Shown: one piece after another, positions 1 to 5,039 of the stretch | Layout: every line of letters starts with the position of its first letter | Numbering within the stretch: position 1 is the stretch's first letter | Source: an uncultured Agathobaculum sp. | GTDB taxonomy: Bacteria > Bacillota > Clostridia > Oscillospirales > Butyricicoccaceae | Direction of reading: 5' to 3' | Length of the DNA: 6,619 bases | Assembly (NCBI GenBank): GCA_944380945.1 | Contig: CALWJG010000089.1 | Location: 1 to 6,619 of the forward strand | Position numbers and translations under genes: made by a program | Notes under the pieces: generated by a model | Seen by the model: the letters and a program-made list of their open reading frames with translations, nothing else | Database searches by the model: none | What the model was told of the DNA's origin: nothing

Positions 1-31
1 ACAGGAGGACGCAGATGCGTCCTCCTGTTTT
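1..31. terminator. Hairpin terminator, probably bidirectional, at left edge
   Basis: Bases 1-12 pair perfectly with 17-28 around the four-base loop AGAT (13-16), and positions 28-31 are TTTT. On the plus strand this is a rho-independent terminator for a gene that would lie left of the window. On the minus strand the hairpin begins about 7 nt after the ilvA stop codon and is preceded by AAAA, so it would also end the ilvA transcript if a T-run lies just outside the window. That half cannot be seen. The stem contains AGGAGG, but this is a consequence of the palindrome and no gene start follows it. Confidence 0.7.
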
Positions 32-34
32 GTG

Positions 35-1267
35 CTATATAGAGCGGTTTTTGTGTCCGATCTGCGAAGTGAACACCTGATAGCCCTGACGGGTCATCTC
101 GTCGAGCAGGCGCTTGGCGTGCTCCACACCGCCGACCTCGCACACCACCTGAATGAGCGCCTCGCCGATGTCCAGATCCGCCTGCACGCGGTCGTGCTGG
201 AAGCGGATGATGTTCGCGTTCTGCTCGGCGACCAGATGCGCAAAGCGCTCGAGCGCGCCGGGCGCATCCGGCATGATGGTCGAGAACTTGAGGTGGCGGC
301 AGCGGGTGACCAGACCCTTTTCCACGATCTTGTGGATGAAGGACACGTCGATATTGCCGCCCGAAAGCACGCAGACCACCTTTTTGCCCTTGACGTCCAC
401 CTTCTGGTTGAGCACTGCGGCAAGCGGCGCTGCGCCCGAGGTCTCAACGACCTGCTTGCAGCGCTCGAGCAGCAGCAGCACTGCCGAGGCGATCTCGTCG
501 TCCGACACGGTGACCACACGGTCAACATATTTCTGGATATACTCGAATGTCTTTTCACCCGGCGTTTTGACCGCGATGCCGTCCGCAATCGTGCGCACGG
601 TGTCCGACGGGGTGCGCTTGCCGCTGCGGAACGAGTTTGCGATCGCCGGCGCGCCCTCGGCCTGCACGCCGATGACCTGAATGCGCGGATTGATCTGCTT
701 GGCGCAGGCCGCCACGCCCGAGATCAGGCCGCCGCCGCCCGCAGGCACAAAGATCATATCGACAAACGGCAGATCGCGCAGGATCTCGAGCGCGATCGTG
801 CCCTGACCGGCCATGACGTCCTCATCGTCAAACGGGTGGATGAACTCCGCGCCGGTCTCCTCGCAGATCTCACAGGCCTTGGCATAGGCCTCGTCATAGA
901 TGTTGCCCGCAAGCACGACCTCCGCGCCGTAGCCCTGCGTGGCCGACACCTTGGCGATCGGCGTGGAGCGCGGCATGACAATGGTGGACTTGACGCCCAC
1001 CGAGCTCGCGGCGAACGCAACGCCCTGCGCGTGGTTGCCCGCAGAGGACGCGACGACCGCGTGCAGGTCGCCCTCGGCATAGCGCTTCATGATCTTGTTG
1101 TAAGCGCCGCGCACCTTGAACGAGCCGGTTTTCTGCTGGTTTTCGTATTTCAGGTAAACCTCCGCGCCGCTCATCTCGGAAAAGGTGCACGAGGTGGACA
1201 GCGGGATGTTGTGGATGACATTTTTCAGGCGGTCAGCCGCCGCTTCAAAATCCTTGAGTTCCAACAT
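35..1267 (-). CDS. ilvA: Threonine ammonia-lyase (threonine dehydratase), medium form with C-terminal ACT domain
   Basis: This is a PLP-dependent cytosolic enzyme that deaminates L-threonine to 2-oxobutanoate and ammonia, the entry to isoleucine synthesis, or a catabolic step. The 410-aa protein has the fold-type II catalytic domain at about residues 1-320: the Schiff-base lysine in SFKVRGA (K51), the SAGNHAQG segment (75-82), the phosphate-binding PAGGGG loop (175-180) and SGGNID (302-307). Residues about 325-400 form a single ACT-like domain (HLKFSTIMPDAPGALERF). This matches the roughly 400-aa one-ACT form, not the 514-aa two-domain E. coli IlvA or the ACT-less, roughly 330-aa TdcB. The ATG at 1267 is preceded by GGGGA about 7 nt upstream and by a good promoter with a short leader of about 25 nt, with no T-box. 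A biosynthetic versus catabolic role is unresolved. A ring-specific variant (serine or threo-hydroxyaspartate) is less likely. Confidence 0.95.
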   Translation of the reverse strand: MLELKDFEAAADRLKNVIHNIPLSTSCTFSEMSGAEVYLKYENQQKTGSFKVRGAYNKIMKRYAEGDLHAVVASSAGNHAQGVAFAASSVGVKSTIVMPRSTPIAKVSATQGYGAEVVLAGNIYDEAYAKACEICEETGAEFIHPFDDEDVMAGQGTIALEILRDLPFVDMIFVPAGGGGLISGVAACAKQINPRIQVIGVQAEGAPAIANSFRSGKRTPSDTVRTIADGIAVKTPGEKTFEYIQKYVDRVVTVSDDEIASAVLLLLERCKQVVETSGAAPLAAVLNQKVDVKGKKVVCVLSGGNIDVSFIHKIVEKGLVTRCRHLKFSTIMPDAPGALERFAHLVAEQNANIIRFQHDRVQADLDIGEALIQVVCEVGGVEHAKRLLDEMTRQGYQVFTSQIGHKNRSI

Positions 1268-1281
1268 AATAATTCCCCATT

Positions 1282-1329
1282 ATTGCAAGATTAGGACTAT
1301 CATAGCATTTTTGCCCGCGCATTGCAAGA
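1282..1329. repeat. Pair of ATTGCAAGA direct repeats in the ilvA promoter
   Basis: The 9-mer ATTGCAAGA occurs at 1282-1290 and again at 1321-1329, with starts 39 bp apart. The right copy contains the palindromic TTGCAA that serves as the ilvA -35 element. The left copy lies at or just after the predicted transcription start. The placement is what an operator pair would show, but chance cannot be excluded and no regulator is encoded nearby. Confidence 0.4.
1299..1327 (-). promoter_or_regulatory. ilvA promoter (sigma-70/SigA type)
   Basis: Read on the minus strand: -35 TTGCAA (1327-1322), a 17-bp spacer, and -10 TATGAT (1304-1299) preceded by TGC, an extended -10. Transcription would start near 1292 and give a leader of about 25 nt, too short for a T-box or riboswitch. 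Five of six bases match consensus in each hexamer, at the optimal spacing. Confidence 0.75.
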
Positions 1330-1358
1330 GGGGACAGGGCGGCATGGTGCATTTTGGC

Positions 1359-1387
1359 TTGCGAACCGCACGCGGGTTTGCTATACT
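1359..1387 (+). promoter_or_regulatory. Promoter for the coiled-coil/fumarase-beta pair (SigA type, extended -10)
   Basis: -35 TTGCGA (1359-1364), a 17-bp spacer, and -10 TATACT (1382-1387) with TG one base upstream (1379-1380). Predicted start is near 1394, about 33 nt before the ATG at 1427. It is back-to-back with the ilvA promoter; the two -35 boxes are 31 bp apart, so the two directions could be co-regulated or compete for RNA polymerase. Confidence 0.75.
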
Positions 1388-1426
1388 ATATAGAACAGAG
1401 ACCGCTTTTGGGGAGGATATGAACAG

Positions 1427-2149
1427 ATGGATGAGCAGACGGGCGGCTTCCGCAGCGCATGGTTCGGCTTTCGGCGGGAGGACGTCGTTAAATACATCGA
1501 ACAGACCGACAGCAAATACCACACCGAGACCGAGGAGCTCCGCCGCCAGCTGACCGAAGCGCAGGCTGCGCTGGGCGAACTGCGCAGCCAGAATGAGGCC
1601 CTGACCGAGAAAAACGCCGAGCTGCTCGAGCGTTTGGGGGAGATGACGCTGGATACGGACAAGATCCGCGCCCAGCTGGACGAGATCGAACAGGGCTTTT
1701 CCCTGCAGACCACGGAGATCGAAGCGCAGAATGCGCGCGCACAGGAGCTTGCGTCGGAAAATGACCGCCTGACGACGGAAAACATCAAGCTCGCCGCCAA
1801 GTGCGGGCAGTACGACGCTTCCAAGGACAAGATCGCGGAGATGGAGCTTTCCGCCTACCGCCGTGCCAAGCAGATGGAGGAGGACGCCAAGGTCGAGCTG
1901 CAGAAGCTCCGGCGGCAGTCGGCCGAAATGATCGAGCAGGTCCGCCGCCAGCTGGATGCAACGCGGGAGAATTACCGCACTGTGCTGGCGCGCAATCAGC
2001 AGGAATCGGCGGAAATGGCGAAAAAGGCAAGCGAGGTGCTCGGCGAGATCGACCGCATCAGCGCCACGCTCGGCAAAAGCGCGGCGGCCGGCGGCAAGAA
2101 CGGGCTGCGGGACGTACTGGGCAACCTGCGCACGAAAACGGAGGACTGA
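1427..2149 (+). CDS. DivIVA-like coiled-coil protein
   Basis: This 240-aa, highly charged soluble protein has no signal peptide or membrane segment. Residues 12-24 (W-FGFRREDVVKYI) match the short N-terminal motif of DivIVA/GpsB-type proteins (F-x-x-x-V-x-x-Y/F-I/L), which in that family mediates membrane contact at curved membranes such as poles and septa. It is followed by long heptad-rich coiled coil at about 28-127 and again about 133-212, rich in E, Q, R, L and A, and a short basic tail. The second coil (AYRRAKQMEEDAKVELQKLR) resembles the Ala-rich part of DivIVA. The start is set by GGGGAGGA (1410-1417), 9 nt before the ATG. A division or pole scaffold role is inference; sequence identity to characterised DivIVA appears low, and a generic coiled-coil protein is the alternative. 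The fumarase-beta gene follows after 7 bp. Confidence 0.75.
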   Translation: MDEQTGGFRSAWFGFRREDVVKYIEQTDSKYHTETEELRRQLTEAQAALGELRSQNEALTEKNAELLERLGEMTLDTDKIRAQLDEIEQGFSLQTTEIEAQNARAQELASENDRLTTENIKLAAKCGQYDASKDKIAEMELSAYRRAKQMEEDAKVELQKLRRQSAEMIEQVRRQLDATRENYRTVLARNQQESAEMAKKASEVLGEIDRISATLGKSAAAGGKNGLRDVLGNLRTKTED

Positions 2150-2156
2150 AAAACCA

Positions 2157-2708
2157 ATGGCACATTACGATCTGAAAACCGAAGAATTGAAGGAAATGGC
2201 GCCCAAGCTGCGGGCAGGCGATACGGTGTCCCTGACCGGCACGGTCTACACCGCGCGGGACGCCGCGCACAAGCGCATCGTCGCGGCGATGGATGCGGGC
2301 GAGCCCCTGCCCTTTGCGCTGGACGGCGCGGCGATCTACTACGCCGGTCCCACGCCTGCGAAACCCGGTCAGGTGATCGGCTCGGTCGGGCCGACGACCT
2401 CGGGCCGCATGGACCCGTTTGCGCCCCGCCTGCTGGATGCGGGACTCTCCTGCATGATCGGCAAGGGCGTGCGCAGTCAGGCGGTGCAGGACGCGATGGA
2501 GCGCAACGGCGCGGTCTACATGGTCGCCATCGGCGGCGCGGGCGCGGCCAAAGCGGCTTCGATCAAGAACGTCGAGGTCATCGCGTATGATGAGCTGGGC
2601 TGTGAGTCGGTCAAGCGGCTGACGGTCGAGAACTTCAGCGCCATCGTCTCGCAGGACTGCGTGGGCGGCAATCTGTACACCGAGGGCGTCGCCCGTTATA
2701 AAAAGTAA
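2157..2708 (+). CDS. Class I (iron-sulfur) fumarate hydratase / tartrate dehydratase, beta subunit
   Basis: This is the C-terminal-domain subunit of the two-subunit class I hydro-lyases, which interconvert fumarate and malate, or act on related hydroxy-dicarboxylates such as L-tartrate. The 183-aa length is normal for a stand-alone beta subunit. Visible family motifs are SLTGTVYTARDAAHKR (25-40), YYAGPTP (61-67), GSVGPTTSGRMD (75-86), MIGKG (100-104) and ELGCESVKRLTVENF (146-160). The beta subunit does not carry the [4Fe-4S] cysteines; those lie in the alpha subunit, which is normally encoded next to it but is absent here. The ATG at 2157 is chosen because homology begins there; GGAGGA (2140-2145) inside the previous gene's 3' end serves as its ribosome binding site, 11 nt away, so translation is probably coupled. 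Fumarase versus tartrate dehydratase cannot be decided from this subunit alone. Confidence 0.9.
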   Translation: MAHYDLKTEELKEMAPKLRAGDTVSLTGTVYTARDAAHKRIVAAMDAGEPLPFALDGAAIYYAGPTPAKPGQVIGSVGPTTSGRMDPFAPRLLDAGLSCMIGKGVRSQAVQDAMERNGAVYMVAIGGAGAAKAASIKNVEVIAYDELGCESVKRLTVENFSAIVSQDCVGGNLYTEGVARYKK

Positions 2709-2724
2709 ACAGCGCACATAGGAC
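2674..2724 (+). promoter_or_regulatory. Weak candidate promoters ahead of the deacetylase
   Basis: There are two overlapping possibilities. A vegetative-type pair is TGTACA (2674-2679), 17 bp, TATAAA (2697-2702), with four and five matches to consensus. A sporulation sigma-E-like pair is ATA (2698-2700), 16 bp, CATA (2717-2720) followed by GGAC, which matches only the first half of the sigma-E -10. Either would place a start just before the hairpin at 2725-2771, so the hairpin would be in the leader of the deacetylase mRNA. Both are low-quality matches. Confidence 0.25.
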
Positions 2725-2777
2725 ATCCTCCCGCGGGCATAGGCTTTGCTGAAAGCAGCCCGAGGGGGGATTTTTTT
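2725..2777 (+). terminator. Strong hairpin plus T-run; terminator that also carries the next gene's ribosome binding site
   Basis: Bases 2725-2738 pair with 2758-2771: fourteen positions with one G-A mismatch (2733/2763) and one T-G wobble. An inner stem GCTTT/AAAGC (2743-2747/2752-2756) has loop GCTG. Seven T residues follow at 2771-2777. This is a textbook rho-independent terminator for the fumarase-beta transcript. The 3' arm contains GAGGGGGG (2762-2769), the only good Shine-Dalgarno for the deacetylase, and the T-run ends in its TTG start. When folded, the 5' arm CCTCCC masks the ribosome binding site. Confidence 0.8.
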
Positions 2778-3633
2778 GAAGCTGGGATTCGGACGCACCG
2801 CGGCGCAGGCGCTGTGCACCGTGCTCGCGCTGGGCGTGCTGCTCGGCCTGTACCGGCAGGAGACGGCGGTGCAGGCGTTTGGCGCGGCGCAGACGGTGCG
2901 CCTGCCCATCCTGATGTACCACAGCATCCTGAAGGACAGCGCCCGTCAGGGGGACTATGTGCTCTCGCCTGACGCGCTCGCCGCTGATCTGGACGCGCTG
3001 CTGGCGCGCGGCTATGAGACCGTGACGGTCTCTGACCTCATCGCGTATGTGCAGGAGGGCGCGCCGCTGCCCGCAAAGCCGGTGATGATCACCTTTGACG
3101 ACGGCTACTACAACAACTACGTCTACGCCTATCCGCTGCTCCGGCAGCGCGGCATGCGGGCAGTCGTTTCGATCATCGGCAGCCAGACCGCGCTCTATAC
3201 CGAGGAGGGCACGGAGAACGCCTACTGGTCGCACCTGCGGCTGGACCGCCTGCGCGAAATGCAGGATGTGTTCGAGGTGCAGAACCACTCGTGGAACCTG
3301 CACGAATACGGCGAGCGGCGCGGCTGCCTGCGCATGCGCGGGGAGACCGAGACGAGCTACGAAAAGCTGCTGCGCGCGGACACCGCACAGACCCAGCAGC
3401 TGCTCGCCGAAGCGGGAATCCCTGCGCCGCAGTGCTATACCTATCCGTTCGGCGCGTGCTCCGCAGAGAGCGAGCGCATTTTGCAGGATATGGGCTTTGT
3501 GTGCACGCTGGGCTGCGAGGAGCGGATCAACACGCTCACGCGCGACCCGGACTGCCTGTACGGCATGGGGCGGTTCAACCGCCCGGCGGGCGAAACGACG
3601 GCGCATTATCTGGAACGGGCACTGGGGGAGTGA
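2776..3633 (+). CDS. Membrane-anchored polysaccharide deacetylase (CE4 / NodB homology domain)
   Basis: This metal-dependent deacetylase probably removes acetyl groups from a cell-wall or surface glycan outside the membrane. The protein is 285 aa. Residues about 8-26 form one hydrophobic segment (uncleaved anchor or signal peptide), followed by the CE4 domain. Motifs seen: ILMYHS (45-50); TFDDGY (106-111) with the catalytic-base and metal-binding aspartates D108/D109; H171-S-x3-H176, the two metal-binding histidines; YPFG (223-226); and a late GRFNRP (265-270). All catalytic positions look intact. The TTG at 2776 is preferred because GAGGGGGG (2762-2769) lies 6 nt ahead; an upstream in-frame TTG at 2746 has no good site and lies in the hairpin. 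The YlmC/YmxH gene follows 4 bp later and is probably translationally coupled. Substrate (peptidoglycan, cortex or other polymer) is not shown by sequence. Confidence 0.9.
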   Translation: MKLGFGRTAAQALCTVLALGVLLGLYRQETAVQAFGAAQTVRLPILMYHSILKDSARQGDYVLSPDALAADLDALLARGYETVTVSDLIAYVQEGAPLPAKPVMITFDDGYYNNYVYAYPLLRQRGMRAVVSIIGSQTALYTEEGTENAYWSHLRLDRLREMQDVFEVQNHSWNLHEYGERRGCLRMRGETETSYEKLLRADTAQTQQLLAEAGIPAPQCYTYPFGACSAESERILQDMGFVCTLGCEERINTLTRDPDCLYGMGRFNRPAGETTAHYLERALGE

Positions 3634-3637
3634 GCGG

Positions 3638-3877
3638 ATGGGGAACATGCGTTTTTCCGAGCTGCACTGCCGCGAGGTCATCAACCTGTGCGACGGGGCG
3701 CGGCTGGGCGAGGTGAGCGATCTGATATTCGACGCTGTGACCGGGCAGGTGACCGACATTGTCGTGCCCGGGCAGGGCGGGCTGCTGAGCCTGTTTTCGC
3801 GCGAGGAGTGTGTGATCCCCTGGCGCTGCATCGAAACGCTGGGAGAAGATTATATTCTGGTAAAATTCCGCCGCTGA
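3638..3877 (+). CDS. ymxH: YlmC/YmxH-family sporulation-associated protein (PRC-barrel)
   Basis: This small 79-aa, single-domain PRC-barrel protein belongs to the YlmC/YmxH family, conserved in endospore formers and absent from most other bacteria; its molecular function is not established. Recognition rests on FSELHCREVINLCDG (6-20), LGEVSDLIFD (23-32), DIVVPG (40-45), the CVIPW segment (58-62) and the final GEDYILVKF (69-77). Two starts are possible. The ATG at 3638 has GGGGGAG (3624-3630) 7 nt upstream, inside the deacetylase's last codons. The ATG at 3647 aligns with the usual MRFSEL family start but has only a poorly spaced GGATGGGG. I chose 3638. In Bacillus subtilis ymxH lies close to ylxY, a putative polysaccharide deacetylase, so the pairing here fits a conserved neighbourhood. 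It could equally be named ylmC; the two paralogues cannot be separated here. Confidence 0.88.
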   Translation: MGNMRFSELHCREVINLCDGARLGEVSDLIFDAVTGQVTDIVVPGQGGLLSLFSREECVIPWRCIETLGEDYILVKFRR

Positions 3878-3881
3878 GGGC

Positions 3882-3910
3882 TGGAAATCCGCACGCGGAT
3901 GTGATAGGAT
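3882..3910 (+). promoter_or_regulatory. Weak candidate promoter with small palindrome before the transporter
   Basis: The 70-bp gap 3878-3947 contains TGGAAA (3882-3887), 17 bp, TAGGAT (3905-3910), each four of six to consensus. The spacer holds the inverted repeat ATCCGC-AC-GCGGAT (3887-3900), which could be an operator. There is no T-run after the palindrome, so it is not a terminator. The transporter may instead be read through from the upstream genes. Confidence 0.22.
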
Positions 3911-3947
3911 AGTCGGGCGAGACCAAATAGAAAGAGAAAGAACCGAT

Positions 3948-4898
3948 ATGGACAAACGTAAAAAAACCGGCTATCTGATGACGATATGCGGCGCGGTCTG
4001 CTGGGCGTTTTCCGGCGCGTGCGGACAGTACCTGTTTGAACACCGCGGCATGGACGCCGACTGGCTGGTGACCGTGCGCCTGACCGTCGCCGGACTGCTG
4101 CTCGTGCTCTATTCGCTGGCGCGGCGGGGCGGCGGCGCGCTGGCAGTGTTCCGCGAAAAGCGGACCGTGGGCGCGCTCCTTGTCTTTGCTGTGTTCGGCA
4201 TGGCGATGTGCCAGTATTCCTATTTCCGCGCGATCGAGCTGTCCAACGCCGCGACAGCGACCACGCTGCAATACACCGGCCCGGCGCTCGTGCTGATCTG
4301 GCTGGCGCTGCGCGACAAGCGCATGCCGCGCCCCAAGGAGCTGATCGCGGTCGCGTGCGCCATGGCGGGCGCAGTTGTCCTGGCTGCGCACGGCGGCCCC
4401 TCGCAGCTGGCCCTTTCCGGCACTGCGCTGCTGTGGTGTGTGCTGGCGGCGGTATCCGTGGCGGTTTACAGCGTCCAGCCGCGCGGCCTGATCGCGCGCT
4501 TCGGCACGCTGCCTATCACCGGCTTTGGCATGCTGCTGGGCGGGCTGATGCTGTGCGTGGTATTCAAACCGTGGCATGTGGTCGGCCGGTGGGACGGCGT
4601 GACCGTGCTGGGCATGGCGTGCATCATCGTATTCGGCACGATCGTGGCGTTCAGCTGCTATCTGGAGGGCGTGCGCCGCATCGGCGCGGCCAAGGGCAGC
4701 ATCCTGTCCGCCATCGAGCCGGTCGCCTCGACCGTGCTCAGCGTGTTCTGGCTGGACGTACCGCTGGGCGGCATGGATTTTGCCGGCATGGCGATGATCG
4801 TTGCGGCGATCGTGCTGCTGGCGGGGGATGACAAGGCGCCGGACGAAAAACCGTGTGAAACACACGAAAAATTTCACGCAGCCGCAGAAAAACATTGA
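3948..4898 (+). CDS. EamA-family (drug/metabolite transporter superfamily) permease
   Basis: This 316-aa inner-membrane protein has the ten hydrophobic segments and internal duplication of EamA/DMT transporters: first EamA repeat at about residues 8-146 and second at about 158-292. Typical family segments are WAFSGACGQYLF (19-30), the NAATATTLQYTGPALV stretch (100-115) and AIEPVASTVLSVFWL (255-269). Length is normal for the family. Residues 293-316 are a hydrophilic, charged cytoplasmic tail with no clear homology. Substrate is unknown; members export amino acids, metabolites or drugs, or take up sugars and nucleotides. The ATG at 3948 has only a weak purine-rich site (AGAGAAAG). The stop codon lies inside the -35 box of the rpsB promoter, so the two genes abut but are separate transcription units. 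Confidence 0.92.
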   Translation: MDKRKKTGYLMTICGAVCWAFSGACGQYLFEHRGMDADWLVTVRLTVAGLLLVLYSLARRGGGALAVFREKRTVGALLVFAVFGMAMCQYSYFRAIELSNAATATTLQYTGPALVLIWLALRDKRMPRPKELIAVACAMAGAVVLAAHGGPSQLALSGTALLWCVLAAVSVAVYSVQPRGLIARFGTLPITGFGMLLGGLMLCVVFKPWHVVGRWDGVTVLGMACIIVFGTIVAFSCYLEGVRRIGAAKGSILSAIEPVASTVLSVFWLDVPLGGMDFAGMAMIVAAIVLLAGDDKAPDEKPCETHEKFHAAAEKH

Positions 4899-4923
4899 CA
4901 ACGCCGCGCTTTCAGCGTATACT
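4895..4923 (+). promoter_or_regulatory. rpsB promoter, near-perfect SigA consensus
   Basis: -35 TTGACA (4895-4900, six of six), a 17-bp spacer, and -10 TATACT (4918-4923, five of six). The transporter's TGA stop (4896-4898) is part of the -35 hexamer. Predicted start is near 4930, giving a leader of about 110 nt. The strength suits a ribosomal protein gene. Confidence 0.92.
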
Positions 4924-4929
4924 ATTAGA

Positions 4930-5039
4930 GCACGAATTCGCACACCCCGTGATGAAAGCGGCCGGTGACCGGTTTTTCTGCCGGTTTCCGCGGTCAGATG
5001 ATCAGGGGTGGAGGAAACAACCAAGGAGGAAATGTAAAA
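4930..5039 (+). promoter_or_regulatory. Structured rpsB 5' leader (possible S2-responsive element)
   Basis: A long-range stem closes the leader: CACCCC and TGAT (4943-4948 and 4950-4953) pair with ATCA and GGGGTG (5001-5010), 10 bp with one bulged G at 4949. Inside it several mutually exclusive stems are possible: TGACCG/CGGTCA (4966-4971/4991-4996); GCGG/CCGC with CCGG/CCGG (4958-4965/4981-4991); or a short CCGG-TGA-CCGG hairpin (4962-4972) followed directly by TTTTT (4973-4977), which resembles a small attenuator. The fold ends 12 nt before the ribosome binding site. Feedback by S2 on its own leader is established for the E. coli rpsB-tsf operon; that this leader does the same is inference. 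I could not match it to a named RNA family. Confidence 0.45.

Noticed and set aside
32..1294. A 420-codon plus-strand open frame opposite ilvA
   Set aside because: It mirrors ilvA almost exactly, has no ribosome binding site or promoter and has shadow-type composition. The ilvA motifs fix the coding strand.
1268..1298. T-box or amino-acid riboswitch ahead of ilvA
   Set aside because: The predicted leader is about 25 nt, too short for any such element.
1956..2156. Upstream in-frame extension of the fumarase beta subunit
   Set aside because: It overlaps the coiled-coil gene, its sequence is Arg/Ala-rich shadow, and homology begins exactly at the ATG at 2157, which has a ribosome binding site.
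2635..3831. A 398-codon minus-strand open frame opposite the deacetylase and ymxH
   Set aside because: The opposite strand carries all CE4 catalytic motifs and the YmxH signatures; this frame has no recognisable motif and runs through the terminator hairpin.
3887..3900. ATCCGC-AC-GCGGAT as a terminator after ymxH
   Set aside because: The loop is only two bases, the stem is short and there is no T-run; at most a small operator-like palindrome.
4852..4878. Small inverted repeat CGTGTG-AAA-CACACG, and an alternative GTGAAA/TTTCAC pairing, in the last codons of the transporter
   Set aside because: Only 6 bp, followed by A residues rather than T on the coding strand, so it is not a terminator there. 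The hydrophilic tail can tolerate such chance repeats.
5032..5037. ATG-TAA minimal start-stop just ahead of rpsB as a translational control
   Set aside because: It sits only 2 nt from GGAGG, too close for normal initiation; the rpsB ATG at 5040 has the right spacing.
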